The notes beneath the pieces are model-generated. The model ran no database searches and was not told where the DNA came from. It was given only the letters and a program-made list of their open reading frames with translations. Positions 55,352 to 64,000 of a DNA stretch of 64,000 bases are shown piece after piece. Source of the DNA: Pseudomonadota bacterium (lineage in GTDB: Bacteria > Pseudomonadota > Alphaproteobacteria > Rhizobiales > MH13); assembly GCA_039024915.1 (NCBI GenBank), contig JBCCPK010000005.1, positions 248,001 to 312,000 of the forward strand, read 5' to 3'. Positions within the stretch are counted from its first letter, which is position 1. Each line of letters begins with the position of its first letter. A program made the translations under genes and the position numbers.

Positions 55352-56935
55352 TTACGCAGCGACCCGGATTCCGGGCTCAAAGCCACGATATCCAAGCGCT
55401 TCCGCGAGATGTGGGCGGCGGACCTCATCGCTTGCAGCGAGATCGGCGATGGTCCTGGCAACCCTGAGGACCCGGAAGTAGCCCCTCGCTGACAACTCGG
55501 CTTGATCAGCTGCCTGCGCCAGAAGTTGCTGTGCTGCATCGTCGAGAGAAATCTGCTTCTCGATTTCCGACTGGCTGACCCTCGCATTGACCGTCGCTCG
55601 GGCCATCTGGCCTTGTCCGGCTTGTTGACGCGCGGAGCGACCCGTCATGTGATTGTCGTCGCCAGTGTACCGGTGCAGTTGCCGCTCGCGGGCGTCTGCC
55701 ACACGGGCTGCCACCTGCGAACTCGTCTCGCGCTGACCCGGGTCTGAGAGATCGCGTGCTGTGACCGCAGGTACATCGATGCGCAGATCTATCCGATCCA
55801 TCAATGGACCTGAGACCCGGTTTTGGTAATCGGATGCGCATTTAGCCCCCCGGCTGCAGACATGGCCGGGCTCTCCAGCATGCCCGCATCGGCACGGATT
55901 CATGGCTGCGATCAGCTGAAAAGCAGCCGGATAGGTCACATGATGGTTGGCGCGCGCGATCTGACAGACGCCCGTCTCAAGCGGCTGGCGAAGGCTGTCG
56001 AGGACCTGGGGCGAAAACTCGGGCAATTCGTCGAGGAACAGAACGCCATGGTGGGCCAGCGAGATTTCGCCGGGTCTAGCCCGCATGCCGCCGCCGACCA
56101 GTGCCGCCATCGATGCCGAATGGTGCGGCGCCCGGAAAGGCCTCTTGTCGCTCAAGGCACCTGCCTCAAGCGTTCCCGCGAGCGAACAGACAACGGAAAG
56201 ATCCAGTAATTCACGCGGGCTGAGCGGCGGGAGCAAGGCGGGTAACCGTGCCGCTAACATGGATTTGCCCGAACCCGGAGGCCCAATCATCAGAAGATTG
56301 TGGCCACCGGCGGCCGCAATCTCCAGAGCGCGTTTGGCGCCATGCTGCCCACGGACATCGTGCAGATCGGGCAGCCCTTCGGTCCACTGGTTGCGGATGG
56401 CCGGTCGCGGCCGACTGAGCAGCTGCCGTCCTTCAAGGTGATTGGTTAGGTCGATCAGCGATTTGGCAGCGATGATATCCAATCCCTCGCCCGCCCAGGC
56501 TGCCTCCGAACCTGACGCATGAGGGCAGATCAGCCCCTCTTGCCGACCCACGGCCATCATCGCTGCTGGCAGGACGCCCGAGACAACAGCAAGCTGGCCG
56601 TCCAATGACAGTTCCCCGAGCACGACATGTCCGGCTATGGCGTCGGCTGGTACCGCCCCCATCGCCGCCATGATGCCCAGTGCGATAGGCAAATCGAAAT
56701 GGCTTCCCTCTTTGGGCAAATCCGCCGGAGCGAGATTGACCGTGATGCGCTTGGCCGGCAGCGCCATGCCGCAGGCGACCAGCGCCGACCTGACGCGCTC
56801 CCGGCTTTCGGCGACAGCTTTATCGGGCAGTCCAACAATCGAAAAACCGACCAGGCCCGATGAGATATGCACCTGCACATCCACGGGGACTGCATCAACT
56901 CCTTGGAATGCAACGGTGGTTACGCGCGAAACCAT
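55352..56935 (-). CDS. comM: YifB/ComM-family Mg-chelatase-like ATPase
   Basis: A 527-residue ComM, a hexameric helicase for branch migration during natural transformation or recombination. The order is an N-terminal domain resembling the ATP-binding part of Lon/RadA S5-like folds (VDVQVHISSGLVGFSIVGLPDKAVAESRERVRSAL), a Mg-chelatase AAA+ domain with Walker A GPPGSGKSMLA and the segment VLFLDELPEF, and a C-terminal zinc-type region with NPCRCGHAGEPGHVCS. Start 56935 matches family N-termini (MVSRVTTVAFQGVDA); the upstream codons to 57106 run into the neighbouring gene. Confidence 0.95.
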   Translation of the reverse strand: MVSRVTTVAFQGVDAVPVDVQVHISSGLVGFSIVGLPDKAVAESRERVRSALVACGMALPAKRITVNLAPADLPKEGSHFDLPIALGIMAAMGAVPADAIAGHVVLGELSLDGQLAVVSGVLPAAMMAVGRQEGLICPHASGSEAAWAGEGLDIIAAKSLIDLTNHLEGRQLLSRPRPAIRNQWTEGLPDLHDVRGQHGAKRALEIAAAGGHNLLMIGPPGSGKSMLAARLPALLPPLSPRELLDLSVVCSLAGTLEAGALSDKRPFRAPHHSASMAALVGGGMRARPGEISLAHHGVLFLDELPEFSPQVLDSLRQPLETGVCQIARANHHVTYPAAFQLIAAMNPCRCGHAGEPGHVCSRGAKCASDYQNRVSGPLMDRIDLRIDVPAVTARDLSDPGQRETSSQVAARVADARERQLHRYTGDDNHMTGRSARQQAGQGQMARATVNARVSQSEIEKQISLDDAAQQLLAQAADQAELSARGYFRVLRVARTIADLAASDEVRRPHLAEALGYRGFEPGIRVAA

Positions 56936-57056
56936 GACCGCGATCCTTTCGTTTCCAGAAAAGATCAAACCATGGCTGGTTCGAACAAACAAGAACAAAA
57001 ATAGAACATTAGTCGCTTCTAAACGATCGTAGACGCTGCTCGACGAAGGTTTGAGA

Positions 57057-57392
57057 TCAGCTGTCTGCAGATTTGCGCTCGCGACGCCGGTTGAGCCAAC
57101 CACCAAAATCGATGACGGTCATCAATGCGCCAGGTATAGCAAGAAGGACAGGTAAGCCGGTGAAAGCGCTCAAGAGAACCACGTTCAGCGTAATCCCTGC
57201 GAGGAAGGATCCGAAAGCACTGTCGCACGAAAAGGTCGCGCCGGCTGGCACGCACAGGCCGCTCGCCGGCAGGAACCAGAGCATCAAAAAGCTCAATACG
57301 ACCGCAAACAGGTCACGGTAGCCGACAAGCCGGCAGAGCCAAAGGAGAACCCGCTTGAAGACAGATGGTTTGTCGCGCCTCGCCCTCACCAT
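57057..57392 (-). CDS. Small YqaE/Pmp3-like membrane protein
   Basis: A 111-residue membrane protein with a basic N-terminus (MVRARRDKPSVFKRVLLWLC), then FAVVLSFLMLWFLPASGLCVP and SFLAGITLNVVLLSAFTGLPVLLAIPGALMTVI as two or three membrane segments, and a basic C-terminus. The arrangement vaguely recalls Pmp3/YqaE-type proteins, but the likeness is weak and I would call it hypothetical. Two cysteines flank the second segment. It starts 12 bp after gshB, so it is probably in the same transcript, and ends about 120 bp before the comM start. Confidence 0.6.
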   Translation of the reverse strand: MVRARRDKPSVFKRVLLWLCRLVGYRDLFAVVLSFLMLWFLPASGLCVPAGATFSCDSAFGSFLAGITLNVVLLSAFTGLPVLLAIPGALMTVIDFGGWLNRRRERKSADS

Positions 57393-57404
57393 CAGTGCCG
57401 ATAG

Positions 57405-58361
57405 TTAGCGCGCCAATCTATGCTTCTCTTCAATCGCATCCCACATTGCCGCCGCTGCGTTGCCGCCACCCAGGTTTGCCAGCGCGCGAATGCCGGTCGG
57501 AGAGGTCACGTTGATCTCCGTGATGAAGCGGCCGATCACGTCGATGCCGACAAACAGAAGCCCCATCTCCCGCAGAGTGGGCCCGATGGCCGCGCAGATC
57601 TCCCGATCGCGATCGGTCAGCTCGGTTGCTTCAGCCCGACCGCCGACCACCATGTTGGATCGCAGGTCGCCCTGAGCGGGCACCCGATTGATGAGGCCAA
57701 ACGGCTCCCCCTGAACCAGCAAGATCCGCTTATCGCCCTGCGCGATCTCCGGCAGGAAGGTCTGCACCACCCAGGGTTCGGGAAAAAGATCGCCGAACAG
57801 TCCAAGAAGCGATCCCAGATTCTGGTCGCCCTCCCGCAGCCGCACAACGCCCTTGCCGCCATGGCCGTAGAGCGGCTTGATGACGATATCCCCATGCTCT
57901 GCCCAGAAGGCCTCGATGGCCGCTTTGTCTTCGGTGATCAGTGTGGGGGGCATCAGATCCGGGAAGCGCATCACGAGAATTTTTTCGGGCGCGTTGCGAA
58001 CCGCGGTCGGATCATTGACCACGAGCGTCGGTCCGGTTGTCTGCACGGTCTCAAGCATGTGCGTCGAGGTTATGTAGGCCATATCGAAAGGCGGGTCCTG
58101 GCGCAGCAGGATGACGTCAAACTCAGTCAGTTCGCGCCGGACCTGATCGCCCAAAGTGACGTGATCACCCACCACATCGCGGACCTGCGCACTGTGCACC
58201 GACGCGGTCACGTGACCCGCCTGAAAGGCCATAGTTTGGGGCGTATACACGCTGAGCGTATGACCACGCGCCTGTGCCTCAAGCAGCATGGCAAAGGTCG
58301 AATCGCCTGCAATGTTAATCGACTGAATGGGGTCCATTTGGACCGCAACGGACAAACCCAT
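57405..58361 (-). CDS. gshB: Glutathione synthetase GshB
   Basis: A 318-residue ATP-grasp enzyme that joins gamma-glutamylcysteine and glycine. Family signs are the N-terminal [48 protein letters not shown], the ATP-grasp loop [16 protein letters not shown], and the C-terminal [21 protein letters not shown]. The length is typical of the proteobacterial class. It lies between yraN and the small membrane protein. Confidence 0.97.
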   Translation of the reverse strand: MGLSVAVQMDPIQSINIAGDSTFAMLLEAQARGHTLSVYTPQTMAFQAGHVTASVHSAQVRDVVGDHVTLGDQVRRELTEFDVILLRQDPPFDMAYITSTHMLETVQTTGPTLVVNDPTAVRNAPEKILVMRFPDLMPPTLITEDKAAIEAFWAEHGDIVIKPLYGHGGKGVVRLREGDQNLGSLLGLFGDLFPEPWVVQTFLPEIAQGDKRILLVQGEPFGLINRVPAQGDLRSNMVVGGRAEATELTDRDREICAAIGPTLREMGLLFVGIDVIGRFITEINVTSPTGIRALANLGGGNAAAAMWDAIEEKHRLAR

Positions 58362-58385
58362 CGCACGTACCGTCGTCTGGGCTGC

Positions 58386-58811
58386 TCAGAAACCGTCGTC
58401 CTGCGCAGCGGGGAAAGCGTTGGGGATATGGACGGGATCAACGCCCGGCGCAACCAGCACGACATCGCAGCGAATGGATCTTGTCGCGGCGCGCTCTCCG
58501 CTCGGATCGTGTATCGCCAGCCAGGCACGCAGCCCCGTGCGAATGCGCGCCTGCTGGCGGGCGCTGAGCGATTCCGCACCCGCAGAGAGCTTCGCGCGCG
58601 CTTTGACTTCGACGAAGATCAATGTCTCGGCGTCCTCCATAATCAAATCGAGTTCACCGCCCTTCATCCGGGCGCGCCTATCGATCTCGACAAACCCCAG
58701 CGCTTCCAGCCACCGCGCGGCCACATCCTCGGCGTCGACACCACGCTGAAACGCAGCCTGCCGGTCGACCGGGTCGCGCGTTCGTGGTTTACTAATCGCC
58801 TTCTTCATCAT
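58386..58811 (-). CDS. yraN: YraN/UPF0102 nuclease-like protein
   Basis: A 141-residue protein of the YraN family, with a restriction-endonuclease-like fold: AEDVAARWLEALGFVEIDRRARMKGGELDLIMEDAETLIFVEVKARAKL. The Glu-Leu-Asp and later E-V-K residues match the PD-(D/E)xK core. The role is not established, though it is linked to Holliday junction or tRNA processing by context. The start is set at 58811, which overlaps the end of rsmI by about 20 bases; codons upstream would overlap rsmI more. It sits between rsmI and gshB, as in rhizobia. Confidence 0.93.
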   Translation of the reverse strand: MMKKAISKPRTRDPVDRQAAFQRGVDAEDVAARWLEALGFVEIDRRARMKGGELDLIMEDAETLIFVEVKARAKLSAGAESLSARQQARIRTGLRAWLAIHDPSGERAATRSIRCDVVLVAPGVDPVHIPNAFPAAQDDGF

Positions 58812-59709
58812 GCTCGTCCGCGGTGAGTTCCAGAGCTCTTTGATAGACATCGCGTCGGCGCAGTCCAAAGCTCTGTGCAACCTGCTTGGCAGCGTCTTTT
58901 AGGCTTTCGGTCACCAGGGCTTGGCGCAATGCTGCGTCGAGCTCATCGGCATCTGGCGCCGTCGGCGGGGCTGGCCCGACCAGGATCACGATCTCCCCGC
59001 GTGGTTTCTCCTGCAGGCGATAGTGGTCCGCAAGCTCGGCGAGGGTCTCGCCTTGGATGGTCTCAAAGCGCTTGGTGAGTTCCCGTGCGACACGTGCCGG
59101 CCTTCCGCCTCCGAAAATATCAACCAAGCTCTCCAAAGTGTCCGCGAGGCGGCTGGGGGCTTCGTAGAAGCACAGAGTGTGTCGTTCCCTATTCAACTCT
59201 TCCAATACGCGCCGACGCGCAGAGGCTTTGGATGGCAAAAAGCCAGCAAAAAGAAACCGATCGGTCGGTAGACCAGCAATCGACAGAGCGGTAATGATCG
59301 CGCTCGGACCTGGGATGGCGACAACGGAATGCCGGGCGTCTCGCGCCGCCTCGACCAGCTTATAGCCAGGGTCCGCGATGAGCGGTGTACCTGCATCAGA
59401 GATCAGAGCAACCGATTGCCCCTGCTCGAGCCGCTTAAGCAGCGCAGGCCGCGCGCGGTCGCCATTGTGATCATGATAGGCGGTAAGCGGCGTCGAGATC
59501 CCGTAACGATCGCACAATGTTCGGCTGGCCCGCGTATCTTCGCACGCGATCACATCACAGGAAGCGAGGGTTTCCAACGCTCGCACGGTGATGTCACCGA
59601 GGTTACCGATTGGTGTCGCCACGATGTACAAGCCAGCTGAAAGAGACGGCGCCTCGTAGGTGGCAGGCCCGATCGAAAAGCGACCCTGTGTTTGCAAATC
59701 GTTAACCAT
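58792..59709 (-). CDS. rsmI: 16S rRNA (cytidine(1402)-2'-O)-methyltransferase RsmI
   Basis: A 305-residue tetrapyrrole methylase-fold enzyme that makes 2'-O-methyl C1402 in 16S rRNA. LYIVATPIGNLGDITVRALETLASCDVIACEDTR and SDAGTPLIADPGYKLVEAARD are the two strongest family blocks, and FYEAPSRLADTLESL lies in the C-terminal half. The chosen ATG at 59709 fits the family start; the long in-frame run up to 59964 overlaps the promoter and start of lppC on the other strand and is rejected. It is divergent from lppC. Confidence 0.96.
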   Translation of the reverse strand: MVNDLQTQGRFSIGPATYEAPSLSAGLYIVATPIGNLGDITVRALETLASCDVIACEDTRASRTLCDRYGISTPLTAYHDHNGDRARPALLKRLEQGQSVALISDAGTPLIADPGYKLVEAARDARHSVVAIPGPSAIITALSIAGLPTDRFLFAGFLPSKASARRRVLEELNRERHTLCFYEAPSRLADTLESLVDIFGGGRPARVARELTKRFETIQGETLAELADHYRLQEKPRGEIVILVGPAPPTAPDADELDAALRQALVTESLKDAAKQVAQSFGLRRRDVYQRALELTADEHDEEGD

Positions 59710-59901
59710 CCGCTGAACAAAGAGAGTGTTAACCCAGATTTCGAGGAGTTTGCCCGTCCATTTTCTTGCTTTATCTGTTTTTTTCGCCCGATTGTCGTTA
59801 AAGCGACTGGTTAAGGCAGGGTTTGAAGCTCCGGGCGGGGGTTGAAGTCGGGCGAACTGAGATTGTTGGTCTGCCCATTTGTGGTGAAAAGGATGGACAC
59901 C

Positions 59902-61164
59902 ATGGCGAATAAAAAGGCGCCCCGGAAGCCGGACGAAGACGGCGTATCGTCGGCCGCCTCTCATAAACCGATGACCCGGCGTGTGGCCTCCCGAGGAATG
60001 CTTGGTGCGGGTTTACTCGGGTTAGCGGCGTGCAGCCCTGCAGGTTTCCCGGGCCTTGGCTCCGGAGGCAGAACGACAGGACCGCTGGTTGGAGCGACCC
60101 CATCCGTTCAACCTCAAGGGCAGGTGCTGGGCACCGGCTCGGCGCGGGTGGCCATGCTCCTGCCGTTGACCGCAACCGGAAACGCTGGGCAGGTCGGCCC
60201 GAGCTTCCGTAATGCGGCTGATATGGCAATTGCGGCGTTGGGCGGCTCGGATATTTCTTTGATCATCAAGGACACTGGTGGAACGCCTCAGGGTGCGGCT
60301 GCGGTGGCATCTCAGGCGCTTGCCGAAGGTGCGCAGCTCGTCTTGGGGCCTATTTTTGCGGCCGAAGTGCGCGCAGTTGCCGGGGTCACGCAGCCAGCGG
60401 GCGTGCCGGTGATCGCATTCTCGTCCGATGCGTCGGTCGCGAGCAGCTCGGTCAAGCTTTTGAGCTTTCTGCCAAGCTCTGATGCGCGGCGGATCATCAA
60501 CTACGCCGCGGCGCAGAACCGGACATCCCTGGGTGCGTTGCTTCCCAACAATGCCTACGGGCAGATCATGGAAGCGGAAATGCGCCAGGCCGCTGCAACA
60601 GCCGGGCTGCAGGTTGCGACAGTGCAACGCTATGATTTGACGACGGTCGCCGTTTCCGCTGCTGCATCAGACATTGCGCGCAATCGGGCGCAGTTCAATG
60701 CCCTCTTCGTGCCCGAAGCGGGTGACATCATGGTGTCTATCGCGCAGCAGCTATCAGCCGGCGGGCTGACCCCGGAGAACACACTGTTTCTGGGTTCCGG
60801 GCAGTGGGAGGACGCAAGGGTTCAAAACAGCCCGGCGCTTGCCGGCGCTCTCTACCCGGCGCCCCCACGCGCGCAGTATCAGGATTTTGTCAGCCGTTAC
60901 ACCAGCCGCTACGGCAGCCAACCAACGCGGATCGCCTCGCTTGGTTACGATGCCGTTACGCTTGCCGCCGCACTGGCGCGGGCTGGCAACGGCCGGATCG
61001 ACCCTGCCCAGCTTGACGCACCATCGGGCTTTTCTGGTCTCGACGGTATCTTCCGATTCCTTTCGAACGGCGTTTCGCAGCGCGGTCTCGCGGTTTATCG
61101 CGTGACAGGCTCGGGTACGGAAATCGCTTCCGCCGCGCCGCGCTCGTTCCAGGGCGTCTTTTAG
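59902..61164 (+). CDS. lppC: Penicillin-binding protein activator LpoA/LppC-type lipoprotein
   Basis: A 420-residue protein from ATG 59902, with AAGG upstream. The N-terminus has basic residues, then LGAGLLGLAACSPAG; the lipobox LAAC predicts lipid attachment at about residue 45, giving an outer-membrane or membrane-anchored lipoprotein. The rest is a periplasmic-binding-like (receptor family ligand-binding) domain with VAMLLPLTATGNAGQVGPSFRNAADMAI and LVLGPIFAAEVRAVAGVTQPAGVPVIAFSSDASVA. In gamma-proteobacteria LpoA activates PBP1A. A similar role here is inference. It ends four bases into hemW on the other strand. Confidence 0.87.
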   Translation: MANKKAPRKPDEDGVSSAASHKPMTRRVASRGMLGAGLLGLAACSPAGFPGLGSGGRTTGPLVGATPSVQPQGQVLGTGSARVAMLLPLTATGNAGQVGPSFRNAADMAIAALGGSDISLIIKDTGGTPQGAAAVASQALAEGAQLVLGPIFAAEVRAVAGVTQPAGVPVIAFSSDASVASSSVKLLSFLPSSDARRIINYAAAQNRTSLGALLPNNAYGQIMEAEMRQAAATAGLQVATVQRYDLTTVAVSAAASDIARNRAQFNALFVPEAGDIMVSIAQQLSAGGLTPENTLFLGSGQWEDARVQNSPALAGALYPAPPRAQYQDFVSRYTSRYGSQPTRIASLGYDAVTLAAALARAGNGRIDPAQLDAPSGFSGLDGIFRFLSNGVSQRGLAVYRVTGSGTEIASAAPRSFQGVF

Positions 61165-62369
61165 GCTGCCAGATCGGCGACAACCGCGTCGAGAAGAAAT
61201 GATCCCTCTCGCGTTGCACGCAGGCCATCGCCGCCATCGGTTTCGATAAACCCTTGCTCAATAAGCATATCGACCTGCTTTGGATCAAACGTCCTGCCAC
61301 CTGAGAGCGTTTCGTAACGGGCGCGTGAGATGCCTTCGCGCAAGCGAAGCCCCATGACCAGATACTCATCGCCCATCTCTTCGGCGGTCAGCGCATCGTC
61401 TGCCACAAGGCCGTGACCAAACTGCTCGACCCGTGCCAGCCAGTGTTCCGGGTAGCGTTCGGTGGAGGTTGCGACACGCGGACGGAAAGGGTCATCGGCC
61501 TTGATTAAACGGCCATGAGCGCCCGGTCCGACTCCAACATACTCGCCGTAACGCCAGTAAACGAGATTATGCCTCGACGCAGCTTCGCTCGCGGCGTGGT
61601 TGGAAATCTCATAGGCTGACAACCCCCGAGCCGACGTCAGTGCCTGCGTCGATATGAACATTTCTTCGGCGATTTCTGGGTCGGGAACCTTCAGACGGCC
61701 TGCCTTGTGCAGGATCTCAAACTGCGTTCCGGGCTCAATGGTCAGCTGATAGAGCGATAAATGGTCAGCGGCGTAACCAAGGGCCGTGCCAAGCTCTTCT
61801 TCCCAGCGGTTTACCGATTGGTCTGGACGCGCATAGATCAGGTCAAACGAAATCCGATCGAACGCATCGCGAGCGATCTGAACAGCGCGCAGCGCATCGG
61901 CCGCGGAATGGGTCCTACCCAGAGCGTGAAGATCAGTATCGTTGAGGGCCTGAACGCCAAGTGAAACCCTGTTGACCCCAGCCTTGCGAAACCCTGCAAA
62001 CCGGTCCGCCTCAACGCTTGTGGGATTGGCTTCGAGCGTGATTTCGGCGGATTTGCTGACCGCCCAGAGTTCGCGGATGGCGCCGAGGATCGTCTGAACC
62101 GTTTCAGGGCTCATCAGGCTTGGCGTGCCGCCGCCAAAAAAGATGCTTGAGACCGTGCGTCCCTTCGTACGCTCCGCCATCGCTTCCAACTCGGTTCGGA
62201 AGGCTTGCGCATAGCGCTCTTCGTCAACACCCTTGGCGCGAACATGTGAGTTGAAATCGCAATAGGGGCACTTCGAGGCGCAGAACGGCCAGTGCACGTA
62301 AACGCCGAAGCCAGCATCTTCGTCCCGCTTTATCGGCTGAAACCGATGATCCGTCGCCGCGCTGTCCAC
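61161..62369 (-). CDS. hemW: Radical SAM heme chaperone HemW
   Basis: A 402-residue HemW, formerly often called HemN-like. The cluster motif C-x3-C-x2-C is in PFCASKCPYCDFNSHV. GGGTPSLM and the SAM-binding segment RVSLGVQALNDTDLHALGRTHSAADAL follow. It lacks the extra residues of true coproporphyrinogen oxidase HemN, so the heme-carrier assignment is favoured. The tail after about residue 330 is the HemN_C domain. It is 2 bp after rdgB, in the hrcA-rph-rdgB-hemW region typical of rhizobia. Confidence 0.95.
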   Translation of the reverse strand: MDSAATDHRFQPIKRDEDAGFGVYVHWPFCASKCPYCDFNSHVRAKGVDEERYAQAFRTELEAMAERTKGRTVSSIFFGGGTPSLMSPETVQTILGAIRELWAVSKSAEITLEANPTSVEADRFAGFRKAGVNRVSLGVQALNDTDLHALGRTHSAADALRAVQIARDAFDRISFDLIYARPDQSVNRWEEELGTALGYAADHLSLYQLTIEPGTQFEILHKAGRLKVPDPEIAEEMFISTQALTSARGLSAYEISNHAASEAASRHNLVYWRYGEYVGVGPGAHGRLIKADDPFRPRVATSTERYPEHWLARVEQFGHGLVADDALTAEEMGDEYLVMGLRLREGISRARYETLSGGRTFDPKQVDMLIEQGFIETDGGDGLRATREGSFLLDAVVADLAA

Positions 62370-62371
62370 GG

Positions 62372-63022
62372 TCAGGCCGGCCCCGCCGATGCGATGGCGT
62401 TGAACAGTTTTTCGAACGCTCGCGCGCGGTGCGACAGGCCGCTGGTTTGTCCGGGAATCCAGCCGTGCTTCTCTTCGGCGGTCATCTCGCCAAACGTGAT
62501 CTCAAAGCCCTCCGGCTTGAACATGGGATCGTAGCCGAAGCCCTTTTCGCCCCGTGGCGGCCAGACAAGTGTGCCTTCAACCTCGCCTCGGAACGTCACC
62601 TCAGAACCATCGATCTTGATGAGGGCAAGCACGGCAACGAAGCGCGCGGTTCGTTCGTTTGGATCGCGAGCACCGACGCTTTGGAGCTTTTCCTCCACCG
62701 TCCGCATGGCCATGGTGAAGTCGCGATCCGGACCGGCCCAGTCGGCGGTGTAGACCCCCGGGTCTCCGCCCAACGCATCAACGCACAAACCCGAGTCGTC
62801 CGACAGGCTCGCGGCACCCGTCGCGGCATAGCCCGCCCGTGCTTTGATCAGTGCGTTCTCTTCGAACGTCGTGCCGGTCTCTTCCGGCACCTCCAGTTCG
62901 AGGTCAGCCGCCGAGGTCACCGGCAGACCTGTCGGCTCCAGTAACTGCCGTAGCTCGTCGATCTTGCCGCGGTTGTGGCTGGCGATCAGAAGTCGCTCGC
63001 CAAACCCCTTGAGCGCGACCAT
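62372..63022 (-). CDS. rdgB: Non-canonical purine NTP pyrophosphatase RdgB
   Basis: A 216-residue Ham1/ITPase enzyme that hydrolyses dITP, XTP and related nucleotides to monophosphates to keep them out of nucleic acids. [38 protein letters not shown] and [26 protein letters not shown] are its signatures, as is [11 protein letters not shown]. Start ATG 63022 lies four bases after the rph stop and matches family N-termini; upstream codons lie inside rph. Confidence 0.96.
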   Translation of the reverse strand: MVALKGFGERLLIASHNRGKIDELRQLLEPTGLPVTSAADLELEVPEETGTTFEENALIKARAGYAATGAASLSDDSGLCVDALGGDPGVYTADWAGPDRDFTMAMRTVEEKLQSVGARDPNERTARFVAVLALIKIDGSEVTFRGEVEGTLVWPPRGEKGFGYDPMFKPEGFEITFGEMTAEEKHGWIPGQTSGLSHRARAFEKLFNAIASAGPA

Positions 63023-63026
63023 TCTG

Positions 63027-63743
<717 letters not shown>

Positions 63744-63860
63744 GGTTTCGCCTCTGCGAAGCAATGTGAAGGAATTGCCCGCCTTTACGCGTCACCGATC
63801 AAGCTTGCAAGACGCTTTGCAACTATGGAAGTCTCAGAAATCTTCCACTAAATCGTCCTT

Positions 63861-64000
63861 ATGAGTGTAAACCCGCCCGGCTCCCGCCCTTTTGGAACCC
63901 TGTCAACTGAGGGTGACGCGACCTCACCGAGGCTCGAGGATCTCGATGAGCGGTCGCGCGACATTTTCAGGCGCGTCGTCGATCATTATCTCGAAGCGGG
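63861..64000 (+). CDS. hrcA: Heat-inducible transcription repressor HrcA (3' end missing)
   Basis: The first 46 codons are visible before the window ends. After a 25-residue variable start, LEDLDERSRDIFRRVVDHYLEAG matches the first helix of the winged helix-turn-helix of HrcA, the repressor that binds CIRCE elements in front of groE-type operons. The position divergent from rph and the expected grpE downstream fit rhizobia. The ATG at 63861 is the first plausible start; the rest of the protein lies outside the window. Confidence 0.9.
   Translation, partial: MSVNPPGSRPFGTLSTEGDATSPRLEDLDERSRDIFRRVVDHYLEA

Overview
The window is a chromosomal core segment of an alphaproteobacterium, most likely order Hyphomicrobiales (Rhizobiales). 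This rests on gene content and order read from the sequence. One minus-strand series (nfu, tsaB, rimI, fur/mur-type regulator, plsC, miaB, phoH, ybeY, corC, lnt, phrR-like, metK, trmB, rimP, nusA, ylxR, infB, rbfA, truB, rpsO, pnp) follows the order I know from rhizobia. So do hisF-hisE-coaA, trpS-murJ-glnD-mutS next to the NADP malic enzyme gene, lppC/rsmI/yraN/gshB, and hemW-rdgB-rph with divergent hrcA. I cannot name a genus. I saw no rRNA, tRNA, phage, IS element or CRISPR array.

Layout. 1-1833: end of a histidine operon (hisF, hisE) and coaA, followed by four 50-bp tandem repeats. 2065-2706: a Pr6Pr-type membrane protein. 2722-5965: pnp and rpsO, separated by about 750 bp that hold six 35-bp tandem repeats and several hairpins. 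6154-8062: a CNNM/CBS membrane protein and a SnoaL-like protein, placed between rpsO and truB. 8132-16019: the translation and transcription cluster truB-rbfA-infB-ylxR-nusA-rimP and then trmB. 16197-21596: an accessory island between trmB and metK. 21647-32851: metK to nfu, covering methylation, envelope, tRNA modification, metal regulation and Fe-S assembly. 33352-34842: three overlapping small genes (phosphoesterase, DUF2164, Usp). 34895-43323: trpS, murJ, glnD, mutS. 43511-45817: maeB. 45830-51398: a GNAT-like protein, dnaJ, a MarR regulator and dnaK. 51741-58361: a small periplasmic protein, an OlsB-type acyltransferase, a hybrid histidine kinase, comM, a small membrane protein and gshB. 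58386-64000: yraN, rsmI, lppC, hemW, rdgB, rph and the start of hrcA.

The most interesting part is the island at 16.1-21.6 kb. It holds an NAD(P)H-quinone-type flavoprotein, a DJ-1/PfpI protein divergent from a LysR regulator, and a MarR regulator divergent from an AIF/FSP1-like FAD oxidoreductase, which is followed by a carotenoid/stilbene oxygenase. The MarR promoter region and the leader of the oxygenase gene carry near-identical dyad sites (TTGGAYATTATCYAAYAA), which points to a small two-promoter regulon. Oxygenase cleavage makes aldehydes, and the neighbours are redox and DJ-1-type proteins, so a coordinated pathway for an aromatic or apocarotenoid compound is plausible. The substrate is unknown. 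Other items of note are the repeat-filled pnp leader, a soluble hybrid kinase with a degenerate first receiver (an arrangement similar to Caulobacter ShkA), and the separation of dnaK from dnaJ by an opposing MarR gene.
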